Below are positions 16,387 to 23,432 of a DNA stretch of 36,623 nt, in pieces (the stretch's first letter is position 1; the number at the start of each line of letters is the position of its first letter). The position numbers were made by a program, and so were the translations under genes. Origin of the DNA: Rhodoplanes sp. (lineage in GTDB: Bacteria; Pseudomonadota; Alphaproteobacteria; Rhizobiales; Xanthobacteraceae); contig NZ_JACAAX010000057.1 in assembly GCF_013377085.1 (NCBI RefSeq), positions 1 to 36,623 of the forward strand, written 5' to 3'. The notes under the pieces were generated by a model. It saw nothing but the letters and a program-made list of their open reading frames with translations, made no database searches and was not told the origin of the DNA.

Positions 16387-16880
16387 GCGGAGGCCTCCTC
16401 GGTCGGCGCCTCGGCGACGGCCTCGGTCTGGCGGCGGCGCCAGTCCTCCAGCCGGCCGGCCAGCGCCGCATCGTCGAGCGCCAGGATGGAGGCGGCGAGC
16501 AGCGCCGCATTGATGGCGCCGGCGCGGCCGATGGCCAGCGTGCCGACCGGCACGCCGGGCGGCATCTGGACGATCGAGTAGAGCGAATCGACGCCGGACA
16601 ACGCCTTCGACTCCACCGGCACGCCCAGCACCGGCAGGATCGTCATGGCGGCCGTCATGCCGGGCAGATGGGCGGCCCCGCCCGCCCCGGCGATGATCAC
16701 CTTGAAGCCGGCGGCCCGCGCGCCCTTGGCGAACGCGTAAAGCCGATCCGGCGTGCGATGGGCCGAGACGATGCGCTTCACATGGCCGATGCCGAGCGCG
16801 TCGAGCGTCTCGGCGGCGTGCCGCATGGTGGCCCAGTCGGACTGGCTGCCCATGATGATGGCCACCGGAGTCGCGCTCAT
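16383..16880 (-). CDS. purE: N5-carboxyaminoimidazole ribonucleotide mutase PurE
   Basis: The 165-residue protein is a class I PurE that moves the carboxylate of N5-CAIR to make CAIR. The signatures [12 protein letters not shown] at the N-terminus, [10 protein letters not shown] near residue 40, [15 protein letters not shown] near residue 65 and the final AINAALLAA are all present. The ATG at 16880 begins [15 protein letters not shown], the normal start. The four-base overlap with purK indicates translational coupling. It is divergent from the diguanylate cyclase gene across about 100 bases. I saw no purine riboswitch in that spacer. Confidence 0.96.
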   Translation of the reverse strand: MSATPVAIIMGSQSDWATMRHAAETLDALGIGHVKRIVSAHRTPDRLYAFAKGARAAGFKVIIAGAGGAAHLPGMTAAMTILPVLGVPVESKALSGVDSLYSIVQMPPGVPVGTLAIGRAGAINAALLAASILALDDAALAGRLEDWRRRQTEAVAEAPTEEASA

Positions 16881-16981
16881 CTGAGTCTCTCGGTAACGGG
16901 GACGGCCGCATGCGCGGTCCGGAAGCGCGCGTTTTATAGGTACGGTCGTCCCCCTGGCAAGCAACGCGGCGCACTTCGGCG

Positions 16982-17785
16982 ATGGCCCCGAATCACGTAC
17001 ACCGGTGCGGCCGGGGGATGGCGGCGGCGATGCGGGGCAAATCGGCGGAACGGCGGACGGGGCACAGCGGGCCGATCCGGCGACAGCCGGCCGCCACATC
17101 CGAGGCTGCCGATGCGGAGCCCGCCGTTGCGGCGCGGCCGCCGGCCCGCTCGGGTCCGGGGCGGCTCGCCGGCGAGGTGGAGCGCGTCGAGGTCACGACC
17201 CGGCTCGCCCATGAGGTGGCGCGGCTCGAGGCCGAGCTCGCCGCGACACAGGCCCGGGTCGTCGAGCTCGAGGCGCACGCCCTTCACGACCCGCTCACCG
17301 GCCTCCTCAACCGGCGCGGCTTCGAGCGCGAGCTCGCCCGGGCGGCCGCCCACATGCAGCGCTATGGCGGCCGGCTGGTGCTGGTCTATCTCGATCTCGA
17401 CGGCTTCAAGCCGGTCAACGACCAGCACGGCCATGCCGCCGGCGACGCCGTGCTGCAGGCCGTGGCAGCAGTGCTGCGCAGCCACGTCCGGGTCTCGGAC
17501 CTGCTGGCGCGGCTCGGCGGCGACGAGTTCGCCGTGCTGTTGTGGAATCTCGCCGACGCGGACGCGGCGGCCAAGGCCACCACCCTCGAGACCATGATCG
17601 CGGCGACCCTTGTGCACTGGGGGGAGGCCGAGATCGCGGTCGGCGCCTCGGCCGGCACGGCGCCTCTCGCCGACCCGGCCGATGCCGCGGCTGCCCTGGC
17701 ACGAGCCGACGCCGCCATGTACGCCCGCAAGCGCAGCCGGCGGGAGACCCCGGCCCGGAGCGGACGCGGCCGGCTCAGGCGATGA
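16982..17785 (+). CDS. Diguanylate cyclase (GGDEF protein)
   Basis: The 267-residue protein lacks membrane segments and known sensor domains. Residues 1-60 are Arg/Ala-rich and probably disordered. Residues 62-100 form a short coiled coil, a common dimerisation device. The GGDEF domain (about 100-250) begins [14 protein letters not shown] and has an intact GGDEF at 179-183. RVSD at 170-173 matches the RxxD inhibitory c-di-GMP site at the correct five-residue spacing. It should make c-di-GMP from two GTP and be feedback-inhibited. The start is uncertain: ATG codons at 17018 and 17030 are alternatives, none with a clear ribosome-binding site. Its 3' end overlaps the converging DUF465 gene by 11 bases. 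Confidence 0.88.
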   Translation: MAPNHVHRCGRGMAAAMRGKSAERRTGHSGPIRRQPAATSEAADAEPAVAARPPARSGPGRLAGEVERVEVTTRLAHEVARLEAELAATQARVVELEAHALHDPLTGLLNRRGFERELARAAAHMQRYGGRLVLVYLDLDGFKPVNDQHGHAAGDAVLQAVAAVLRSHVRVSDLLARLGGDEFAVLLWNLADADAAAKATTLETMIAATLVHWGEAEIAVGASAGTAPLADPADAAAALARADAAMYARKRSRRETPARSGRGRLRR

Positions 17786-17978
17786 TGTCGGGTGTCATCT
17801 GATCTTCGATGAAGGAAATCCGGTCCTTCAGCCAGAGCTTGCGCTTCTTGAGCCGCTGGACTTGGAGAATGTCGGAGCCCGGGGCGTCCTGCAGGGCCGA
17901 GATCGCGACGTCGAGGTCGCGATGCTCTTGCCGCAGGCGTGCGAGCTGTCCCGTCAGGTCGGCTTCGTTCTCGTTCAT
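17775..17978 (-). CDS. DUF465 (YdcH-like) small protein
   Basis: The protein has 67 residues and is almost wholly helical. It carries the DUF465 pattern LRQEHRDLDVAISAL, then VQRLKKRKLWLKDRISFIED. These short coiled-coil proteins are widespread in alphaproteobacteria and have no settled function. The ATG at 17978 (MNENEAD) is preferred over a start six codons upstream. The gene converges on, and overlaps, the end of the diguanylate cyclase gene. A second DUF465 gene lies divergently 324 bases away. Confidence 0.85.
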   Translation of the reverse strand: MNENEADLTGQLARLRQEHRDLDVAISALQDAPGSDILQVQRLKKRKLWLKDRISFIEDQMTPDIIA

Positions 17979-18302
17979 CGGACCGCGTTCGCCCACCGAC
18001 CGCCAGAGTCATCGAGCTCGAGCCGCCGGACTCGAGTCATCACGCTTTCGTCATCGGACCAATCCGGTCCTCGGACCGCTGCACCGGCTGCGGTTCTGTC
18101 ATCACCCGGTCAAACTCGGTCGCGGCCTCTCGCCGCATTGTATCGCGCGCCGACCGCATTTTTTCAAGCTTTCCAACGGGGGCGGTCACGGACCACGACG
18201 CCGTTTCGGTGCGGCGCACAATCAATCACCGTCGACTCGTCGGAATTGTCATGGCACACTATCCGAGTCAGGCAACAATCTGACAAAGAGGAGAATCGCC
18301 AT
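17979..18302. other. Divergent spacer between two DUF465 genes
   Basis: These 324 bases carry no convincing gene. They hold short palindromes, GACTCGAGTC at 18029-18038 and CGGTCCTCGGACCG at 18065-18078, which may be control sites for either DUF465 gene. I found no clear promoter hexamers and no RNA gene. Confidence 0.5.
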
Positions 18303-18479
18303 ATGGCCACGCTCTCGCTTGCTGACCTCGAACAACGGCATCGGATGTTGGAGGCGGAATTATCGGAGGCCCTCCAGCATCCGTCAGTCGATGAACTCCA
18401 GCTCGCCGAGTTGAAGCGTCGCAAACTGCAGCTCAAGGATGCGATCGTCCGGATCAGGCACCAGGGCAGCGTACACTGA
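18303..18479 (+). CDS. DUF465-like small protein
   Basis: The 58-residue protein is a helical hairpin. The first helix reads LADLEQRHRMLEAELSEAL and the second has the LKRRKLQLKDAIVRIRH signature of DUF465. It is shorter and more diverged than the minus-strand copy, from which it is divergently transcribed. AGAGGAG upstream of the ATG supports the start. A hairpin with a pyrimidine-rich tail follows the stop codon. Function is unknown. Confidence 0.8.
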   Translation: MATLSLADLEQRHRMLEAELSEALQHPSVDELQLAELKRRKLQLKDAIVRIRHQGSVH

Positions 18480-18516
18480 GACGTCGTTAGAATTACATCG
18501 TTGTTGTTTCGTAGAT

Positions 18517-18545
18517 CCGCCGGCTCTCGGGAACGAGGCCGGCGG
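18517..18545. terminator. Probable terminator between DUF465 and the padR-family gene
   Basis: CCGCCGG at 18517-18523 pairs with CCGGCGG at 18539-18545. An inner CTCG/CGAG stem and a GGAA loop lie between, and TTCTGCTTTC follows on the plus strand. It lies between converging genes. Confidence 0.5.
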
Positions 18546-18616
18546 TTCTGCTTTCAAGGCCCGCCGATGACCGCCGCCCCCTGGTTTACTCTGCTTCATC
18601 GACCTGCTTGACCTGA

Positions 18617-19240
18617 TCAGATCTTCCGCAGCTCCGCGGCGGCCCGGGCCAGAATGTCGACGATTCGGGCTTCCGCATCCGTATCGGCGGCGAAGCGCTC
18701 GGCCGCGACGTCGCGCAGATTGCCGATCGCCGCATCGACCAGGCGGGTCACGCGTGGGCCCTGCGCCTCCTCGTCCCGCTCCGCGCGGTGCCGCCAGCGC
18801 TCCGCCTTCTCGCCGACCGCCTCCAGCCTTTCGAGCACCGCGTCGACGAAATCGCGGTTCTCGGCCAGGTAGGCGCGGCCTTCTTCGGTAATGGTGTACA
18901 GTTTCTTGCTGCCCTCGGCCTGCCCCGTGACGTAGCTGGCCTCCTCGAGATAGGTCAGGGTCGGGTAGACCATGCCGGGGCTCGGCGCGTACCAGCCGCC
19001 GGTTTTCTCCTCCAACACCTTGATGATCTCGTAGCCGTGCCGCGGCTGCTCGGCGATCAGCGCGAGCGCCAGCAGGCGCAGGTCGCCCTGCGCCAGCATA
19101 CGGCCGACCCGGCCGAAATCACCGCCGCCGAAGCCGCGCCCGCCGCCAAAGCCGGGCGGCCCGCCGAAGCGTCCGCGGCCGTGCCGGCCGGCGGCCGAGT
19201 GGCCTTCGCTCTCATGGGGGGCACAATGTCGTCCAAACAT
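18617..19240 (-). CDS. PadR-family regulator, YqjI-like
   Basis: The 207-residue protein has three parts. Residues 1-27 hold His5, Cys6, His9, His14 and His19, and residues 24-46 are Gly/Phe-rich. The PadR winged helix (about 50-125) includes LLALALIAEQPRHGYEI, GGWYAPSPGMVYPTL and KKLYTITEEGRAYL. A C-terminal helical dimerisation part follows. A His/Cys/Gly-rich start joined to PadR is the layout of E. coli YqjI, a nickel- and iron-responsive repressor, so metal sensing is a reasonable inference. AGAAGGAG precedes the ATG. Two GATATATC palindromes lie just upstream and are probably its own operators. They also face the TctC-type gene. Confidence 0.88.
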   Translation of the reverse strand: MFGRHCAPHESEGHSAAGRHGRGRFGGPPGFGGGRGFGGGDFGRVGRMLAQGDLRLLALALIAEQPRHGYEIIKVLEEKTGGWYAPSPGMVYPTLTYLEEASYVTGQAEGSKKLYTITEEGRAYLAENRDFVDAVLERLEAVGEKAERWRHRAERDEEAQGPRVTRLVDAAIGNLRDVAAERFAADTDAEARIVDILARAAAELRKI

Positions 19241-19253
19241 GTCTTTCTCCTTC

Positions 19254-19304
19254 TTGATATATCGCTAGATAGGATGAGATGAGACATAGCGCAAGATATA
19301 TCTT
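19254..19304. promoter_or_regulatory. Twin GATATATC palindromes, likely PadR operator
   Basis: GATATATC occurs at 19256-19263 and 19295-19302; the second is part of the 12-base palindrome AAGATATATCTT at 19293-19304. On the minus strand a possible promoter, TTGCGC then 17 bases then TATCTA, lies between and into these sites. Binding there would block the regulator gene's own transcription. The AT-rich sites stand out strongly from the GC-rich surroundings. Confidence 0.6.
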
Positions 19305-19447
19305 CAGACAATCTTTGACGTGCCACGCCGGCTCGCTTGCCGCAGCGGCCGCCGGCTGGTTGTTGGAGAGTGCGGGAGAGCGCCCCGGAGAGGACGCCCC
19401 CAAGAAAACGACCCGACGAGCCCCGAGAGGACGACAAGGAGATGCGG

Positions 19448-20458
19448 ATGCACGCACGCGTGTCGCGGCGAGCCAGCTTGGCTTTCGCTGCCCTGCTGCT
19501 GGCCGCCCCGGCCGCGATCGAGACCGCTGCCCCGGCCCTCGCCCAGACGACGGCGCCGGCCTGGCCGACCCGCCCCATCACCCTCGTGGTGCCGTTCCCG
19601 GCCGGCGGCGGCAACGATGCCATGGCCCGCATCGTCGCCGACAAGCTGTCGGCGTCACTCGGCCAGCAGGTGATCGTCGACAACCGCGGCGGCGGCGGGG
19701 GCAATATCGGCACCCGTGCGGTCGCCCGCGCCCAGCCGGACGGCTACACGCTGCTGCTCGGCCATACCGGCACCATCTCGGTCAATCCGAGCCTGTTCGC
19801 CAGCGCCGGCTACGACCCGCGCAAGGACTTTGCCCCGATCGGCCTGATGGCCTCGATGCCGGTGGCGCTGCTGGCGAATCCGTCGTTTCCGGGCAAGACC
19901 ATCGCCGACGTGATCCGGGCGGCCAAGCAGGCGCCCGGCACGCTCGGCATCGGCACCTCGGCGGTCGGCACCGGCGGCTACATGACGGCCGAACTGTTCC
20001 GGGCGAGCGCCGGGGTCGACGTCACGCTGGTGCCCTACAAGGGAACCGGGCCGATGATGAACGACCTGGTCGGCGGCCATGTGCCGGTGGCGTTCGGCGT
20101 GCTGGCGCCGGCGCTCGGCAATATCGAGGCGAAGACCCTGCGCGTCATCGCCGTGATGAGCCGCAACCGCTTCCCGCTGCTGCCCGAGGTGCCGACCGCC
20201 GACGAATCCGGCCTGCCCGGCTTCGAGTCGGTGCTGCATTACGGCCTCTTGGCGCCCGCCGGCACGCCGCAGCCGATCATTTCGCGGCTCAACACCATCC
20301 TGCAGGGGGTGGTGCAGTCCGACGAGGTCAAGGGCCGCATCCGCGCCGAAGGCGGCGAGCCGTTGACCAGCTCGCCGGAGGAGTACGCCGCCGACATCGA
20401 CCGCGAGGAGCAGAAATGGGGCGGCCTGGTGCGCCGCCTCGGGCTGAAGGTGGATTGA
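19448..20458 (+). CDS. TctC/Bug-type tripartite transporter substrate-binding protein
   Basis: The 336-residue protein has a signal peptide to about residue 31 (ending APALA). The Bug-family mature part includes WPTRPITLVVPFPAGGGND, VVDNR-like VIVDNRGGGGGNIG, AQPDGYTLL and a final YGLLAPAGTP segment. Members bind carboxylates such as citrate, malate or aromatic acids for TctAB transporters. No TctA or TctB gene is present here, which is common for this over-represented family. The ATG at 19448 is chosen over 19442 because AAGGAG at 19436-19441 is then six bases away. It is divergent from the padR-family gene and may share its operator region. The ligand is unknown. Confidence 0.88.
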   Translation: MHARVSRRASLAFAALLLAAPAAIETAAPALAQTTAPAWPTRPITLVVPFPAGGGNDAMARIVADKLSASLGQQVIVDNRGGGGGNIGTRAVARAQPDGYTLLLGHTGTISVNPSLFASAGYDPRKDFAPIGLMASMPVALLANPSFPGKTIADVIRAAKQAPGTLGIGTSAVGTGGYMTAELFRASAGVDVTLVPYKGTGPMMNDLVGGHVPVAFGVLAPALGNIEAKTLRVIAVMSRNRFPLLPEVPTADESGLPGFESVLHYGLLAPAGTPQPIISRLNTILQGVVQSDEVKGRIRAEGGEPLTSSPEEYAADIDREEQKWGGLVRRLGLKVD

Positions 20459-20507
20459 CCGGGGGCTGCGATCGGCTCGGGGCGAGAGCAACCAACGTCA
20501 TTGCCCC

Positions 20508-20629
20508 GGGGCTTCCCCCCACCCCCGACCCCTCCCCGCCACTCGCTTCGCGAGCGGGGGGAGGGGAGCTGAGGCGCTTCGACTCCCCTCCCCCCGCGAA
20601 GCGGCGGGGAGGGGTCGGGGGGCAGCCCC
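20508..20629. repeat. GC-rich palindromic repeat, related to the insert in tilS
   Basis: The ends GGGGCTTCCCCCC and GGGGGGCAGCCCC are near-perfect inverted repeats. Inside are CGACCCCTCCCCGCC with its reverse complement and paired CCCCTCCCCCC/GGGGGGAGGGG blocks. The same blocks in the same order occur at 31856-31996. It lies between converging genes and could act as a bidirectional terminator. Confidence 0.75.
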
Positions 20630-20680
20630 GAGCGTTGACGTCAATTGTCCTGGATCCGACCTGATCACTCGGACTTCGGC

Positions 20681-22309
20681 TCACGCCTCCTTGGCCATCT
20701 CGCGCAGCTTGTACTTCTGGATCTTGCCGGTCGAGGTCTTCGGGATCTCGACGAACAGCACGTGGCGCGGGCACTTGAATCCGGCGAGGTGCTGGCGGCA
20801 CCACTGGATCAGATCCTCGGACGTCGCGGTCATGCCCTCGCGCAGCTCGACGAAGGCGCAGGGCGTCTCGCCCCACTTGTCGTCGGGCTTGGCCACCACG
20901 GCGACGGCCGCCACGGCCGGGTGCTTGTAGAGCGCGTCCTCGACCTCGATGGAGGAGATGTTCTCGCCGCCCGAGATGATGATGTCCTTGGCGCGGTCCT
21001 TGAGCTGGACATAGCCGTCTGGATGCATCACGCCGAGATCGCCCGAGTGGAACCAGCCGCCGGCGAAAGCGTCGTCGGTCGCCTTCTTGTTTTTCAGGTA
21101 CCCCTTCATCACCACATTGCCGCGGAACATCACCTCGCCCAGCGTGGTGCCGTCGGCCGGCACGTCCGCCATGGTGGCGGGGTCCTTCACGCTGAGGCCG
21201 TCGAGCGGGATGTAGGGCACGCCCTGGCGCGCCTTCAGGGTGCCCCACTGGTCGACCGGCAGAGAGTCCCAGTCGCGGTGCCAGTCGTTGATGACGGCCG
21301 GCCCGTAGGTCTCGGTGAGGCCGTAGAGATGCGTCACCTCGAAGCCGGCCTCCTTCATGGCGACCAGCACGGATTCGGGCGGCGGCGCCGCCGCCGTGAA
21401 GAACTGCACCGGGCCGGCGAGGATCTTGCGGTCGCCGGGCGCCACATTGAGCAGCGTCGACATCACGATCGGCGCGCCGCACAGATGGGTGACGCCATGC
21501 TCGGCCATCAGCTCGTACATCAGATTGGCGCGCACCTGGCGCAGGCACACATGGGTGCCGACCGCGACCGAGATCGACCACGGGAAGCACCAGCCGTTGC
21601 AGTGGAACATCGGCAGGGTCCACAGATAGACCGGGTGCTTGGTCATGCCGCAGGTGACGACATTGCCCATGGCCAGGAGCGCAGCGCCGCGGTGGTGATA
21701 GACGACGCCCTTGGGATTGCCGGTGGTGCCCGACGTGTAGTTGAGCGAGATCGCGTCCCACTCGTCGCCCGGCCCCTGGCGCGAGAAGCCCTCGTCGCCG
21801 TCCGCGACGAGCTCCTCATAGTCGAGCGCGCCGATCCGCTCGCCCGCGCCCGTGAACTCGGGATCGTCGTAGTCGATCACCAGCGGCTTCACCTTGGCGG
21901 CGTCGAGGGCCGGCTTCATCACCTTTGAGAACTCGCGGTCCGTGATCACCACCTTGGCGTCGGCATGGTCGAGCGAGAAGCCGATGATGGCGGCGTCGAG
22001 CCTGGTGTTCATCGTGTTGAGCACGGCGCCCGTCATCGGCACGCCGTAGTGGCATTCGAGCATGGCCGGCGTGTTGGCCAGCATCACCGAGACGGTGTCG
22101 CCGCGGCCGATGCCGCGCTTTGCCAATGCCGAGGCGAGCTTCTTGGCCCGCGCGTGGAATTCGCGATAGGTGCGGCGCAGCGGGCCGTGCACCACGGCGA
22201 GGTGATCGGGATGCACCCGCGCGGCCCTCTCCAGGAAGACGAGCGGCGTCAGCGGCTGGTGGTTGGCCGGGTTGCGGTCGAGGTCGGTGTCGTAGGCCGT
22301 TTGGCTCAT
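20681..22309 (-). CDS. Acyl-CoA synthetase (AMP-forming, medium/long-chain or methylmercaptopropionate type)
   Basis: The 542-residue protein is an ANL-superfamily ligase that activates a carboxylic acid to acyl-CoA via an acyl-adenylate. The P-loop YTSGTTGNPKG, the YGLTETYGP motif, the HSGDLGVMHPDGY segment followed by KDIIISGGENIS, and the C-terminal KTSTGKIQK with catalytic Lys529 are all present. Its closest resemblance is to the group that includes medium-chain ligases and DmdB-like enzymes, so the substrate is uncertain. The ATG at 22309 is preferred to a TTG two codons upstream; GGGAG lies before it. It converges on the TctC-type gene across a palindromic repeat. The permease gene lies upstream on the same strand. 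Confidence 0.9.
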   Translation of the reverse strand: MSQTAYDTDLDRNPANHQPLTPLVFLERAARVHPDHLAVVHGPLRRTYREFHARAKKLASALAKRGIGRGDTVSVMLANTPAMLECHYGVPMTGAVLNTMNTRLDAAIIGFSLDHADAKVVITDREFSKVMKPALDAAKVKPLVIDYDDPEFTGAGERIGALDYEELVADGDEGFSRQGPGDEWDAISLNYTSGTTGNPKGVVYHHRGAALLAMGNVVTCGMTKHPVYLWTLPMFHCNGWCFPWSISVAVGTHVCLRQVRANLMYELMAEHGVTHLCGAPIVMSTLLNVAPGDRKILAGPVQFFTAAAPPPESVLVAMKEAGFEVTHLYGLTETYGPAVINDWHRDWDSLPVDQWGTLKARQGVPYIPLDGLSVKDPATMADVPADGTTLGEVMFRGNVVMKGYLKNKKATDDAFAGGWFHSGDLGVMHPDGYVQLKDRAKDIIISGGENISSIEVEDALYKHPAVAAVAVVAKPDDKWGETPCAFVELREGMTATSEDLIQWCRQHLAGFKCPRHVLFVEIPKTSTGKIQKYKLREMAKEA

Positions 22310-22415
22310 CTGCAATCACTCCCTGAAAATGCGTCGGAGCGAGGTTAGCGAAGCGCGGCGTGGCCTCCAATACGGCCCGCCTCGAAACAATGTCGCGGCC
22401 CGACCGGGCGCCGCC

Positions 22416-23180
22416 TCAGGCGCGCGCCCAGAGGTGCGACCCGCCCTGCCACAACAGCGCGATCGAGATCAGGAAGATCAGCACGTAGCTGATCTTGTAG
22501 AAAAGGTGGGTCGGGGTCCGGCTGACCAGCCAGATGCCGAGGAAATTGGTGACGACGGCGAGCGGCAGCAGCACGGTCGAGGTGCCCAGCGCCTCGCCGG
22601 TGAAATGGCCGAGCGCGAAGTAGGGCAACACTTTCAGGGCGTTGACGACGGCGAAGTAGATCGTGGTGGTGCCGACCAGGCGCAGCTTGGGCAGCTTCTG
22701 TGGAAGGATGAACACCTGGAAGGGCGGGCCGCCGCCCTGCGACAGGGTCGAGGTGAACCCCGACAGCGCTCCCCAGAACACGCCGGCGACCGGGTTGGGC
22801 TTGCGCATCTCCTTCGGGGTGCGGCCGAACCAGACATTGAGCACGAAGCCGAGCCCGATCAGGCCGACTGCAATGCGGATGGCGTCGTCCGAGACATGCG
22901 CCGCGATCCCCCAGGCGAGGCCGACCCCGAGCGCCGCGCCGGGCAGCAGGATCTTCAGGTTCCACGGATCCCAGTCGCGCCGATAGGCCCAGATCGAGAT
23001 GATGTCCTGGATGATCACGATCGGCAGCAGAATGGCGGCGGCCTGCAGGGGCGGCGCGTAGAGGGCGAGCAGCGGCGTCGCCATGGTGCCGACGCCGGCG
23101 AAGCCGCCCTTGGACAGCCCGATGGCCATCACGGCCGGCAGGGCGACGAGGTAGAAGACGGGATCTTGGATGATGTCCAC
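22416..23180 (-). CDS. TSUP (TauE/SafE) family membrane permease
   Basis: The 254-residue protein is very hydrophobic, with about eight membrane segments in two homologous halves. The family motifs GLSKGGFAGVGT near residue 21 and GFTSTLSQGGGPPFQVFILP near residue 141 are clear. TSUP permeases export or import small anions, mostly sulfite, sulfonates and other organosulfur or carboxylate anions, across the inner membrane. The start is GTG without a strong ribosome-binding site, so an alternative is possible. It is divergent from prpE and lies upstream of the acyl-CoA synthetase gene on the same strand. The substrate cannot be assigned. Confidence 0.88.
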   Translation of the reverse strand: MDIIQDPVFYLVALPAVMAIGLSKGGFAGVGTMATPLLALYAPPLQAAAILLPIVIIQDIISIWAYRRDWDPWNLKILLPGAALGVGLAWGIAAHVSDDAIRIAVGLIGLGFVLNVWFGRTPKEMRKPNPVAGVFWGALSGFTSTLSQGGGPPFQVFILPQKLPKLRLVGTTTIYFAVVNALKVLPYFALGHFTGEALGTSTVLLPLAVVTNFLGIWLVSRTPTHLFYKISYVLIFLISIALLWQGGSHLWARA

Positions 23181-23287
23181 GGTCGACAGATGGCTGAGAG
23201 CGGCGGAACGGCGAGGCGCGGCATCAAAGCCGATCCGCCGCGCCGACGCCAGCTCGGATTAGCCGGATCCATCGCCCGAACGACCAA

Positions 23288-23313
23288 TTGCTAAGCGGCA
23301 ATACTCTTGCAAA
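23288..23313. promoter_or_regulatory. Alternating TTGC/GCAA motif upstream of prpE
   Basis: TTGC at 23288-23291, GCAA at 23298-23301 and TTGCAAA at 23307-23313 alternate within 26 bases in the spacer between the TSUP gene and prpE. TTTGCAAA-like repeats are bound by ScfR-type short-chain acyl-CoA regulators in related bacteria. The spacing here differs from the pattern I recall, so this is only a candidate. Confidence 0.3.
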
Positions 23314-23432
23314 CCAGCGCGAGTGCGGCACAATCACAGGCAAAAGCCCCCGGGACAGCAAATGGCAGCCGCGTCCGGACCTCTCGCCTACGCGCGAGGG
23401 AACCGCGGGCATGCCGATCAGGAGGAAGCGAC

